A stretch of DNA of 7,126 nucleotides from Planctomycetaceae bacterium. GTDB taxonomy: Bacteria; Planctomycetota; Planctomycetia; Pirellulales; Thermoguttaceae. Below, piece after piece: positions 1 to 6,493 of the stretch. Below the pieces are notes generated by a model. The model was not told where the DNA came from, made no database searches, and worked only from the letters and a program-made list of their open reading frames with translations. Numbering within the stretch: position 1 is the first letter of the stretch; every line of letters begins with the position of its first letter. Made by a program: the position numbers and the translations under genes. The DNA is taken from NCBI GenBank assembly GCA_031276415.1, contig JAISNF010000439.1, forward strand, positions 1-7,126, read 5' to 3'.

Positions 1-43
1 CTGTGGTTAATAAAAACAAATTTGTCGTTTTTAGAGTTCCCTT

Positions 44-159
44 ATGAAAAAAGTAATTGCTGTTTTGGCAAAACCAACTGGATTTATGAAAAAAGTAATT
101 GCTGTTTTGGCAAAACCAAGTGGATTTATGAAAAAAGTAATTGCTGTTTTGGCAAAATC
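44..159 (+). repeat. 42-bp tandem repeat, about 2.8 copies
   Basis: The copies start at 44, 86 and 128. Copies 1 and 2 differ at a single base (ACT versus AGT codon). Copy 3 matches for its first 30 bases and then diverges. The near-identity points to recent duplication, and the period of exactly 14 codons keeps the frame. Confidence 0.9.
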
Positions 160-169
160 AAACGAATAA
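44..169 (+). CDS. Small repeat peptide, 41 aa, three 14-residue units
   Basis: I do not recognise this ORF. It starts at ATG 44, after an in-frame stop at 32-34, and ends at TAA 167-169. It consists of three in-frame units: MKKVIAVLAKPTGF, MKKVIAVLAKPSGF and a last, divergent MKKVIAVLAKSNE. Each unit begins with its own ATG preceded by TT, and units 2 and 3 have GGATTT just before it, so internal starts are conceivable. The peptide is strongly cationic (nine Lys, one Glu), and each unit has a short hydrophobic core flanked by lysines and a Pro-Gly turn. No good Shine-Dalgarno is visible before ATG 44. It could be a genuine small cationic or membrane-active peptide, or a non-translated tandem repeat that happens to stay open because the period is a multiple of three. 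Whether it is expressed is unknown. Confidence 0.35.
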   Translation: MKKVIAVLAKPTGFMKKVIAVLAKPSGFMKKVIAVLAKSNE

Positions 170-193
170 TCATTTTTTGTAAGTGTTCACGGT

Positions 194-584
194 AATAGTT
201 TTAAATCGTGAAGACGCAATGTATTGTGTGTCTGTCTATTTTGTAATTGTTCAAGTAACGTAAAATGATGTGTTTCCTACGCCCTGAAAGGGCAGTATAT
301 GATAGTTGAGAGTGTATAGTGGAGAGTGGAGAGTTTCGCAATGCGGAATTACAAATGTTTTAGCAATAATTCCGCTTGCGGCACTCTCCACTATCAACTA
401 TCCACTCTCAATTTTTGTCCTGCCCTTTCAGGGCGAAATTGTTGTTGGTAATTAACCCTACCCGTTGGGTAGGGCTGGCTTCTGTTGCCCCTTCGGGGCG
501 TAGGAAAATATCAATCAATCTTCTGGAATAGATTATTAAAATAGACGGTTACAATACATTGTGTTTCTACGATTCAAACCTATT
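194..584. repeat. Long foldback (inverted-repeat) region
   Basis: The left arm at about 194-242 and the right arm at about 538-584 are imperfect reverse complements: AATAG..TTT, AATCGT, CAATGTATTGT and GTCTATTTT all recur in the same order on the opposite strand. Between them lies the 273-507 palindromic element. No ORF of note and no transposase is present, so this would be a non-autonomous foldback or MITE-like element, or a very long hairpin in an untranslated region. No target-site duplication could be recognised outside the arms. Confidence 0.6.
273..507. mobile_element. Non-autonomous palindromic element, 12-bp terminal inverted repeats
   Basis: The ends are perfect 12-bp inverted repeats, TTTCCTACGCCC at 273-284 and GGGCGTAGGAAA at 496-507. 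Inside are a 16-bp perfect inverted pair (280-295 with 420-435), whose halves are each small hairpins (GCCCT-GAA-AGGGC), a gapped inverted pair of GAGAGTGGA-type sequence (about 306-334 with 383-411), and a central pair GCGGAATT 343-350 with AATTCCGC 368-375. Two further hairpins follow: CCCTACCC/GGGTAGGG at 456-474 and GCCCC-TTC-GGGGC at 487-499. This layered architecture is typical of REP/MITE-like repeats mobilised in trans. No transposase lies in the window. Mobility is inferred; the palindromes are seen directly. Confidence 0.5.
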
Positions 585-660
585 CCATCCATACTCGTGA
601 ATAATTACGATTAAATTATGGTATTTTTATTTATTTTCCAAGTATTTTTTGTTGCAGCCC

Positions 661-689
661 TTGTCATTTTATCCTTTTATTGGTCTAAT
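661..689 (+). promoter_or_regulatory. Candidate sigma70-type promoter upstream of the fusion gene
   Basis: TTGTCA at 661-666 and TCTAAT at 684-689 each match the consensus hexamers at five of six positions and are 17 bp apart. Transcription would start near 696, giving a 5' leader of about 85 bases before the GTG at 780. The remaining sequence between 585 and 779 is AT-rich and holds no ORF or clear hairpin that I can see. Confidence 0.4.
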
Positions 690-779
690 GTTAGGAATAT
701 TTTTAACAGACATTGCCGATAATGGTTCTATCTTTATAGTTTCCAGCAACGGTATCAACCTTTCAATGGAATCACTTCC

Positions 780-3700
780 GTGTTGAATTTTTCTGATTAT
801 TCTACGCTTTTCGGTCCGCCTGATTTAATTCAACTTGTTCAGTATCGAGCGGCTACACAACCAAAAGAACCTGCATTTATTTATCTTGCTAACGGAATTG
901 ACGACGAAGCCGTCATGAGTAATGCCCGCCTCGATCAATCGGCACGCCGTATCGCTGCATGGCTTCAACAGCAAAATATGTTCGGTCAACGTGTTTTGTT
1001 GCTTTATCCGCCCGGACTTGATTTTATTGCGGCATTTTGGGGTTGTCTTTATGCCGGAGCAATTGCGGTTCCGGTTTATCCTCCGCGAAAAAACCGTTCC
1101 ATTCTCCGAATTCAGGCTGTTGCCGAAAGTGCCGGCGCAGCAGTTGCTCTTACCACAGAAGATGTTCTAAAACGTGTCGGCGAACTCATTGACGAAGCCC
1201 CCTATCTCAGAGGAATCACCTGGCAGGCAACAACAACCCTTCAGGAAGGACTCGAAGAAAATTGGAATCAACCGGCAATTGACGCCCATACCATCGCCTT
1301 TCTCCAATATACCTCCGGCTCAACCGGAACTCCCAAAGGCGTTATTCTCACACACGGCAATTTGATTCATAACTCCCAAATGATTTATCAAGGTTTTGAA
1401 CATTCACGAACCGGTCAAGGAGTTTTCTGGTTGCCAAGTTATCACGATATGGGACTTATCGGCGGAATTATTCAGCCAATCTATTGCGGAAGACCCAATG
1501 TTATCATGTCGCCATTGACGTTTTTGCAAAAACCGTTTCGCTGGCTGGCGGCAATTACAAAATATCGCGGAACAACCAGCGGCGGTCCCAATTTCGCTTA
1601 TGATCTTTGTGTTCGTCAAATTACAGAGGAACAAATTGATCAACTCGATTTGCGAAGTTGGAATGTTGCGTTCAATGGAGCCGAACCGGTTCTCGCGGAA
1701 ACAATGGAAACGTTTGCCCGAAAATTTGAGCGTTGCGGTTTTCGTTATGAAGCGTTTTATCCTTGTTTTGGTTTGGCGGAAGGAACACTTCTTGTTTCCG
1801 GCGGTTATCAAAAGGAACCGCCGATTATTCGGTTGCTGGATGCGGAAGCGTTATCAGTGGGCAAAGCGGTTGATGCTGTGCCGGAAACCGGAAAAATTAC
1901 CCGTCAAGTTTCCAGCGGTAAAAATATTCTTGCGGATCAGCGTATTGCGATTGTTGATCCTGAATTTTGTGTTGAATGTTCGGAGCGTGTTGTCGGTGAA
2001 ATTTGGGTTCGTGGTTCCAGTATAGCGAAAGGTTACTGGAACGCTCCCGAAGCAACCGAGCAAACATTTCACGCCCGAATCGCAGAAACTAACGAAGGTC
2101 CCTTCATGCGAACCGGTGATCTTGGTTTTATGATTGAAGGCGAACTTTTTGTAACCGGACGAATCAAGGATTTGATTATTATTCGCGGCGTTAATTTGTA
2201 TCCGCAAGATATTGAGATGACGGTTCAACATGTTGATCAACATTTGCGGGCATTGGGAGGTGCCGCATTTATGGTTCAGGATGATTCGGAAAAACATCAG
2301 GAACACCTCGTCATTGTTCAGGAACTTGAACGCCGTTTCAAGGGCGAAACCGAACCGATTTTTGGTGAAATTCGTCGTGCTGTGGCGTTGGAACATGAAA
2401 TTCCTGTGGAGGCGATTGTTCTTGTCAAATCGGGAAGTATTCCGAAAACTTCCAGCGGTAAAATCCAACGTCATGCCTGCCGCAACGGATTTTTGGACGG
2501 TTCCCTTAATGAAATTTCACGATGGGTTTCACCGGATGTTTCTTTCCGTTTCATTGAAGGCGGTGAAACGGAAAACGCCTTGAATGAGGCTGTTGGTTTG
2601 ACGGACACCGAAGATCATCGCCGTCTTGTTCGCGGAACAGCGGAACCGTTCAAAACGCAAGCATCTGAAACGGCGTCAAAAGCGGAAACGCCCAAAACGG
2701 AAACTTCCACACAACCGAAGCGGATTCTTGTTCAGGCGGATTCTTCGCCTCACACGATGTTGTCTTTAATTTCTCAGGACGAAATTGCGGCGATTATTTT
2801 GGAAGAGGTTCGAAAGGTTGCCAAAGAGCGGGCGACTCATTTGACGCTTGAAACGGATATTACGGAGTTGGGTCTTGATTCGCTGGAGCGTATGGAAATT
2901 CTTGCGTCGTTGGAAGATCGGTTTGGCGGTCAATTTCCCGAATCTGTTTTGCCGGAATTGTTTACGGCGCAACAAGTTCTTGATGCAGTACTGATTTATC
3001 TTGGTTCGGGGCTTCGTAAACCGGTTCACGAAGAGAAAAATATCTCACGTGAAATTCCAGAGGAGTATGATCACATTGAAAAGTTTCCTGAGTATCAAGT
3101 TCTGAAAGCCAATCTTGAGATGGTTCAAAAAACCGGTCTCAATCGTTTTTTCGATGTTCACGAGGGAATAACCAATGATCGTGCAACAATTAACGGCAAA
3201 GAATACATCAATTTTTCAAACTATAATTACATCAACACGTCTGGGGATTTGGAAGTTACGCGGGCGGCGATTGAGGCGTGTGAACGATATGGGACGAGTG
3301 TTTCGGCGAGTCGGTTGGTTTCGGGGAACAAGCCGATTCATCGTGAACTTGAAGCGGCGATTTCTACGTTTCTTGGTTGTGAGGACACGTTGGTGTTTGT
3401 GAGCGGTCATTCGACCAATGAAGGAGTGATCGGGCATTTATTGAACGAAAAGGACATGATTCTTTTTGATTCGTTGGCGCACAACAGTATTGTGGAAGGG
3501 GCGTTGCTTTCGGGGGCGCGTCGGCGTCCGTTTCCGCACAACGATTGGGAAGCGGCGAATTGGATTCTGAACAAACATCGAAAGGAATATCGCCGTGTAT
3601 TGATTGCGGTGGAAGGTGTTTACAGTATGGACGGTGATTATCCTGATTTACCGAAACTGATTGAGGTGAAAAAGCAGCATCATGCGTTGTTGATGGTTGA

Positions 3701-4259
3701 CGAAGCCCATTCGTTTGGGGTTCTTGGCAAGACGGGGCGAGGTATTGGCGAACATTTTAATGTCAATCGCCGTGATGTTGATCTTTGGATGTGTACATTG
3801 AGTAAAACGTTAGCGAGTTGTGGCGGTTATATTAGTGGTTCTAAGGAGTTGGTTGAATATTTGAAATACACGGCACCGAATTTTGTATTTAGTGTTGGAC
3901 TTTCGCCGCCGAATTGTGCGGCGGCTTTGGCGGCGATTCGGTTGTTGGATCGGGAGCCGCAACGCGTAGAACAGTTGCGGCGTAATGGAAAACTATTTCT
4001 GGAGTTGGCAAAAGCGAATGGTTTGGACACGGGAACGAGTCGTGATTCGGCGGTGATTCCGGTGATTCTTGGTAATTCCTTACGTGCGTTAAAAGTATCG
4101 AAGGCGTTATTTGACAAGGGAATTAACGTACAACCGATTTTGCATCCGGCGGTCGAAGAAAAAGCCGCACGTCTTCGTTTCTTCATCACGTCTGCCCACA
4201 CTGAAGAACAAATACATTACACAATTCAAGTATTAACCGAAACGCTTAAATGCTGCTAA
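780..4259 (+). CDS. Fatty acyl-AMP ligase / acyl carrier protein / alpha-oxoamine synthase fusion
   Basis: This 1159-residue cytosolic enzyme has three domains. Residues 1-590 are a fatty acyl-AMP ligase: YTSGSTGTPKG (177-187), the FAAL-type stretch FLQKPFRWL..SGGPNFAYDLC (248-276), PCFGLAEGTLLVSG (328-341), RTGDLG (444-449), GRIKD (460-464) and PKTSSGK with the likely catalytic Lys561. A Thr/Glu/Lys-rich linker (about 605-660) leads to a carrier domain (about 664-744) with GLDSL, phosphopantetheine site Ser701. Residues 770-1159 form a class II-fold PLP enzyme of the AONS/KBL/SPT family: SRLVSGN (844-850), His901, EGVYSMDGD (945-953), DEAHSFG (974-980) and Schiff-base Lys1009 in LSKT. By family, it should adenylate a fatty acid, load it on Ser701 and condense it with an amino acid, releasing CO2. 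If that is serine, the product is a 3-ketosphinganine-type base. The amino-acid substrate cannot be read from sequence. The start is GTG 780 (TTG 783 also possible), with only a weak upstream ribosome site. Confidence 0.9.
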   Translation: MLNFSDYSTLFGPPDLIQLVQYRAATQPKEPAFIYLANGIDDEAVMSNARLDQSARRIAAWLQQQNMFGQRVLLLYPPGLDFIAAFWGCLYAGAIAVPVYPPRKNRSILRIQAVAESAGAAVALTTEDVLKRVGELIDEAPYLRGITWQATTTLQEGLEENWNQPAIDAHTIAFLQYTSGSTGTPKGVILTHGNLIHNSQMIYQGFEHSRTGQGVFWLPSYHDMGLIGGIIQPIYCGRPNVIMSPLTFLQKPFRWLAAITKYRGTTSGGPNFAYDLCVRQITEEQIDQLDLRSWNVAFNGAEPVLAETMETFARKFERCGFRYEAFYPCFGLAEGTLLVSGGYQKEPPIIRLLDAEALSVGKAVDAVPETGKITRQVSSGKNILADQRIAIVDPEFCVECSERVVGEIWVRGSSIAKGYWNAPEATEQTFHARIAETNEGPFMRTGDLGFMIEGELFVTGRIKDLIIIRGVNLYPQDIEMTVQHVDQHLRALGGAAFMVQDDSEKHQEHLVIVQELERRFKGETEPIFGEIRRAVALEHEIPVEAIVLVKSGSIPKTSSGKIQRHACRNGFLDGSLNEISRWVSPDVSFRFIEGGETENALNEAVGLTDTEDHRRLVRGTAEPFKTQASETASKAETPKTETSTQPKRILVQADSSPHTMLSLISQDEIAAIILEEVRKVAKERATHLTLETDITELGLDSLERMEILASLEDRFGGQFPESVLPELFTAQQVLDAVLIYLGSGLRKPVHEEKNISREIPEEYDHIEKFPEYQVLKANLEMVQKTGLNRFFDVHEGITNDRATINGKEYINFSNYNYINTSGDLEVTRAAIEACERYGTSVSASRLVSGNKPIHRELEAAISTFLGCEDTLVFVSGHSTNEGVIGHLLNEKDMILFDSLAHNSIVEGALLSGARRRPFPHNDWEAANWILNKHRKEYRRVLIAVEGVYSMDGDYPDLPKLIEVKKQHHALLMVDEAHSFGVLGKTGRGIGEHFNVNRRDVDLWMCTLSKTLASCGGYISGSKELVEYLKYTAPNFVFSVGLSPPNCAAALAAIRLLDREPQRVEQLRRNGKLFLELAKANGLDTGTSRDSAVIPVILGNSLRALKVSKALFDKGINVQPILHPAVEEKAARLRFFITSAHTEEQIHYTIQVLTETLKCC

Positions 4260-4298
4260 ATATTGTCAAATGCTATTAAATACGGTTAAACGCTGTGG
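4248..4298 (+). repeat. Imperfect 20-bp tandem repeat across the stop codon
   Basis: AAATGCTGCTAAAT (4248) is echoed by AAATGCTATTAAAT (4268) and by AAACGCTGTGG (4288), a period of 20 bases. It covers the last codons and stop of the fusion gene. No terminator hairpin with a T tract follows. Its function is unknown. Confidence 0.45.
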
Positions 4299-4459
4299 CT
4301 TGTAACAATGTTGTGATTTTGTAATCAATGATGCTTCATTTTACCTCAAACCGCTCTTTGTGAAACTTATTTATGCAAGAATTTTGCCGAATAATGACGA
4401 AATTCTTTAGTAAAGGACGGATTTTTGAAAAAATCTTTTGGTGCGAAGCAATATTCCCG
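4299..4459. other. Intergenic stretch without a supported gene
   Basis: Together with the 20-bp repeat before it and the promoter after it, this separates the fusion gene from the pseudopilin unit. It is AT-rich. The only possible structure is an AT-only stem, GATTTTT/AAAAATC at 4420-4435, with too tight a loop to be a convincing terminator. I see no RNA gene. Confidence 0.5.
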
Positions 4460-4487
4460 TTGACACAAACGGAAATTCGGATATACT
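4460..4487 (+). promoter_or_regulatory. Strong sigma70-type promoter for the pseudopilin unit
   Basis: A perfect -35 box TTGACA (4460-4465) is followed after 16 bp by TATACT (4482-4487), five of six matches to TATAAT. Transcription would begin near 4494 and produce a leader of about 97 bases before ATG 4591. This is the best promoter match in the window. Confidence 0.7.
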
Positions 4488-4520
4488 TTGAAACTGATTC
4501 GACCACAATGCGTTATTTTT

Positions 4521-4544
4521 TTTGTCGAGTTGTTTCTCGGCAAA
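4521..4544 (+). promoter_or_regulatory. Hairpin in the 5' leader
   Basis: TTTGTCGAG (4521-4529) can pair with CTCGGCAAA (4536-4544), nine pairs including one G-U, around a six-base loop. A run of eight T (4516-4523) overlaps its 5' side, so it does not look like a normal intrinsic terminator on the + strand. It might affect mRNA stability or translation; no known riboswitch class is recognised. Confidence 0.3.
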
Positions 4545-4576
4545 CGTGTTGGCGGTTAATTTCGGTAAAACCTTTT

Positions 4577-4584
4577 AAAGGAGA
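4577..4584 (+). promoter_or_regulatory. Shine-Dalgarno deciding the start at 4591
   Basis: AAAGGAGA lies with its AGGAG core seven bases before ATG 4591. It is the best ribosome binding site in the window, and it marks 4591 as the intended start of the pseudopilin gene even though the frame is interrupted downstream. Confidence 0.75.
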
Positions 4585-4590
4585 TTTACA

Positions 4591-4710
4591 ATGGAAAATT
4601 TAATTAGATGTTTGGTTGTGTTTGTTGAAAATTTGTTGGTGAAGTTCCAAGAAATGTTAAAATGGACAACGCAGGTAAAATGGATGGGGGGGGGGGGGGG
4701 ATTGGCGTAA
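4591..4710 (+). CDS. Leader ORF, 39 aa, out of frame with the pseudopilin at the present G-tract length
   Basis: The ORF starts at ATG 4591 behind a strong Shine-Dalgarno and reads MENLIRCLVVFVENLLVKFQ, then EMLKWTTQVKWM, a Gly run encoded by the G tract and the stop TAA at 4708-4710. It looks amphipathic or partly hydrophobic and resembles no protein I know. As the sequence stands it is a complete short peptide. With one G fewer (or two more) it would instead continue as a 69-residue leader in front of the DUF1559 signal helix, ending in a basic Arg/Lys/Ser-rich segment and the Gly-Phe cleavage site. I therefore read it as the 5' end of the following gene rather than an independent one. The alternatives are a translated regulatory leader peptide, or a frameshift introduced by sequencing of the homopolymer. 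Confidence 0.55.
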   Translation: MENLIRCLVVFVENLLVKFQEMLKWTTQVKWMGGGGGLA

Positions 4711-5890
4711 AGAGAGAAGAACAAACCGTAAAGATTGTTCACGTTCTAACCTCTTTTCCCAAAACCTCTTACAACGTTTCCGCTCTTCACCGTTCGGCTT
4801 CACACTTGTCGAACTTCTCGTGGTCATTGCGATTATCGGCGTCTTAATCGCTCTGTTGTTGCCCGCTGTTCAGGCGGCTCGCGAAGCCGCAAGACGGATG
4901 CAGTGTACCAACAATCTTAAGCAATTGGGTGTGGCTCTGCACAACTATCATAATAACCACGAAAGTTTCCCGGCTGCAGGCGGTCAATTAAGTCCAACAT
5001 CCACCGAAGCCAATTTTTGGAGTTGTCAGTTCAAACTTCTACCGTATTTTGAACAGCAAAGTATTTACGATAATGTTATCAGTAATGCTGTTACTAATCC
5101 TACCTATGCTCCTTGGCACCAAAATGATGTAGTGACGGGACGTATCGGTACATTGTTATGCCCATCCGATGGCAATGGAAAAGAAATGCGGTATATTCCT
5201 ACAAATTACATGGTCTCTTGGAGTGATCATATATGGAATCAATATACCGGCAGTACTCCTAGTAATCAAGCAGTTCCTGATGAAACTAGTGGACGTAATC
5301 CAATGCGTTCCATATTTGTTATCTACCGGTGGCGTGGTATGCCTTATATTACAGATGGAACCAGCAACACAATTGCTGTGAGTGAATCTATTATTTGTCC
5401 GAATGCTTCATCACGGTTGGTAAAAGGTGGAATTATTCCGGTAATTACAAGTCCAGACAACGCTAGTGGAGGCGGACCTATTGGCAAATGCGGTTTGTCG
5501 GTATTAACTGATCCATCTGATCGAACAACTTATAAATCCAGTTTGACGTTTGGTGATACATCCAACACCTCACAAATTGCGCATAACCAACGCGGTGGAC
5601 GTTTCCACGATGGACGCACAATTTATACGGGTTTTACAACTGTATTGCCCCCTAATTCTTCGTCTTGTTCTACTGAATCAGCCGCGGAAGATTGGTTTGG
5701 AATTTATTCTGCACAAAGTAATCATTCGGGCGGCGTAAATGGAGTACGTTTTGATGGAAGTGTTCAATTTGTGTCCGACACGATTGATTTCAACGGCGGA
5801 ACCGCTGGTCAGGTTACGTCAGGAAAAAGTCCGTATGGAGTTTGGGGTGCACTTGGTTCTCCTAATGGTGGCGAAATCATTGCTCCATAA
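4679..5890 (+). CDS. DUF1559 prepilin-like protein (type II pseudopilin N-terminus, H-X9-DG), start shifted out of frame
   Basis: The DUF1559 frame is open from 4679, after a stop at 4676-4678. It has no ATG before the signal helix; the first GTG, at 4820, lies inside that helix. The prepilin peptidase motif is complete: Gly at 4796-4798, Phe +1 at 4799, Glu +5 at 4811, then a hydrophobic helix ending in LLPAVQAAREAARRMQC. Family hallmarks follow in order: NNLKQLGVALHNYH, LLCPSD, DGTSNTIAVSES, HDGRTIYTGFTTVLPPNS and the H-X9-DG motif (His codon 5723, Asp 5753, Gly 5756). The mature protein would be 363 residues, normal for the family. It is probably inserted in or exported across the inner membrane by type II/IV pilus machinery; the exact role of DUF1559 proteins is unknown. 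It is probably co-transcribed with the lipoprotein 66 bp downstream. The 1-bp offset from ATG 4591 at the G tract means it may be OFF, phase variable or mis-sequenced. Family identity is secure; the true N-terminus is not. Confidence 0.85.
   Translation, partial: NGWGGGGDWRKERRTNRKDCSRSNLFSQNLLQRFRSSPFGFTLVELLVVIAIIGVLIALLLPAVQAAREAARRMQCTNNLKQLGVALHNYHNNHESFPAAGGQLSPTSTEANFWSCQFKLLPYFEQQSIYDNVISNAVTNPTYAPWHQNDVVTGRIGTLLCPSDGNGKEMRYIPTNYMVSWSDHIWNQYTGSTPSNQAVPDETSGRNPMRSIFVIYRWRGMPYITDGTSNTIAVSESIICPNASSRLVKGGIIPVITSPDNASGGGPIGKCGLSVLTDPSDRTTYKSSLTFGDTSNTSQIAHNQRGGRFHDGRTIYTGFTTVLPPNSSSCSTESAAEDWFGIYSAQSNHSGGVNGVRFDGSVQFVSDTIDFNGGTAGQVTSGKSPYGVWGALGSPNGGEIIAP
4686..4700 (+). repeat. Homopolymeric G tract of 15, candidate phase-variation site
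   Basis: Fifteen consecutive G sit inside the translated leader in an otherwise AT-rich stretch. The distance from ATG 4591 to the DUF1559 frame is off by one base, so lengths of 14 or 17 put that start in frame. Lengths of 13 or 16 put the poorly equipped ATGs at 4662 and 4680 in frame. Fifteen leaves no ATG in frame. Such tracts change length by slipped-strand mispairing, and they are also prone to sequencing error. Confidence 0.85.
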
Positions 5891-5944
5891 AATAGATGTA
5901 CTATTTCAATGGTTTTATTTTTCAACCAATTCACAATTCAACAT

Positions 5945-5949
5945 AAGGA
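5945..5949 (+). promoter_or_regulatory. Shine-Dalgarno of the lipoprotein gene
   Basis: AAGGA lies seven bases before ATG 5957 and supports that start. No separate promoter is evident in the 66-bp gap. Confidence 0.6.
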
Positions 5950-5956
5950 TTAAACA

Positions 5957-6466
5957 ATGAAAAACTCAACCTCAATAATGACCGTTTCGATTTTTCTTTT
6001 AATGTTTTTGATTTCCGGTTGCGGCGGAAAATCGCTTCCCGATGGTATGCCTTCATTGGTAACCTGTTCTATTTTGGTACAACAAGATAAAATACCACTT
6101 GTCAATGCCAATGTTTCTCTAATTCCCGCAGACGGGAGTAAATGGAATGCCGCCGGATCAACAAATGATTCTGGTATTGCCAAACTTTATACGTTGTCGC
6201 AATATGAAGGCGTTCCAGAAGGCAAGTACAAGGTGGTTGTGTCGAAAAGGGAAACGATTCCCGGTGTTGCCAGAGCTTCCGATGGTAGCACGAAAGGCAC
6301 GCCAGACCAACATTTCAATCTTGTGGAACTGCAATATTCCAATCTGGCAGAAACTCCTTTAATACTTGAAATCGTCAAGGGAAAATCCCACTACGAACTC
6401 GAAGCGGGAAAAGCAGTACGGATTCAGGAAAAACAGCGGCAAAATGACATAGTGAATATTTTGTAA
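5957..6466 (+). CDS. Small lipoprotein with carboxypeptidase-regulatory-like (Ig-like beta) domain
   Basis: This 169-residue protein begins with a lipoprotein signal peptide: Lys2, a hydrophobic stretch (about 8-19) and the lipobox LISGC with Cys22 as the lipidation site. The mature part holds one beta-sandwich domain of the carboxypeptidase-regulatory-like kind, recognisable from the order VTCSILVQQDKIPLVNANVS (54-aa region start), LIPADGS, STNDSGIAKL and VPEGKYKVVVSKR. It ends with a short Glu/Lys/Gln-rich tail. Such lipoproteins commonly follow DUF1559 genes in planctomycetes, and here the gap is only 66 bp with a good ribosome site, so an operon is likely. The role is unknown; anchoring or assisting the exported DUF1559 protein at the membrane is an inference from pairing alone. 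The length is normal for this kind of protein, and nothing looks broken. Confidence 0.8.
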   Translation: MKNSTSIMTVSIFLLMFLISGCGGKSLPDGMPSLVTCSILVQQDKIPLVNANVSLIPADGSKWNAAGSTNDSGIAKLYTLSQYEGVPEGKYKVVVSKRETIPGVARASDGSTKGTPDQHFNLVELQYSNLAETPLILEIVKGKSHYELEAGKAVRIQEKQRQNDIVNIL

Positions 6467-6493
6467 TATTTCAGTGTTTTTGGTGATTCGAAG

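Noticed and set aside
273..507. CRISPR array or tRNA/rRNA gene in the repeat-rich stretch
   Set aside because: The repeats are inverted rather than regularly spaced direct repeats, there are no spacers, and no cloverleaf with a tRNA signature is visible.
273..507. Target-site duplication flanking the palindromic element
   Set aside because: The bases just outside 273 and 507 do not match as a direct repeat, so no insertion event can be proven from this copy.
1404..3437. Several antisense and alternate-frame ORFs of 70-200 codons inside the fusion gene
   Set aside because: All lie within a frame with continuous, motif-verified domain coding. Their composition is unlike real proteins, and they lack starts with ribosome sites.
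4373..4603. Possible 76-residue + strand ORF
   Set aside because: It runs straight through the strong promoter, leader hairpin and Shine-Dalgarno of the next gene, has an odd Cys/Phe/Arg-rich composition, and no ribosome site.
4820..4822. GTG 4820 as the true start of the DUF1559 protein
   Set aside because: It would cut off the Gly-Phe cleavage site and the FTLVELL part of the helix that the upstream sequence encodes intact, and it has no ribosome site.
4662..4847. 61-residue ORF starting at ATG 4662
   Set aside because: It overlaps the DUF1559 signal helix in another frame and has no ribosome site. It is only relevant as an alternative start if the G tract has 13 or 16 G.
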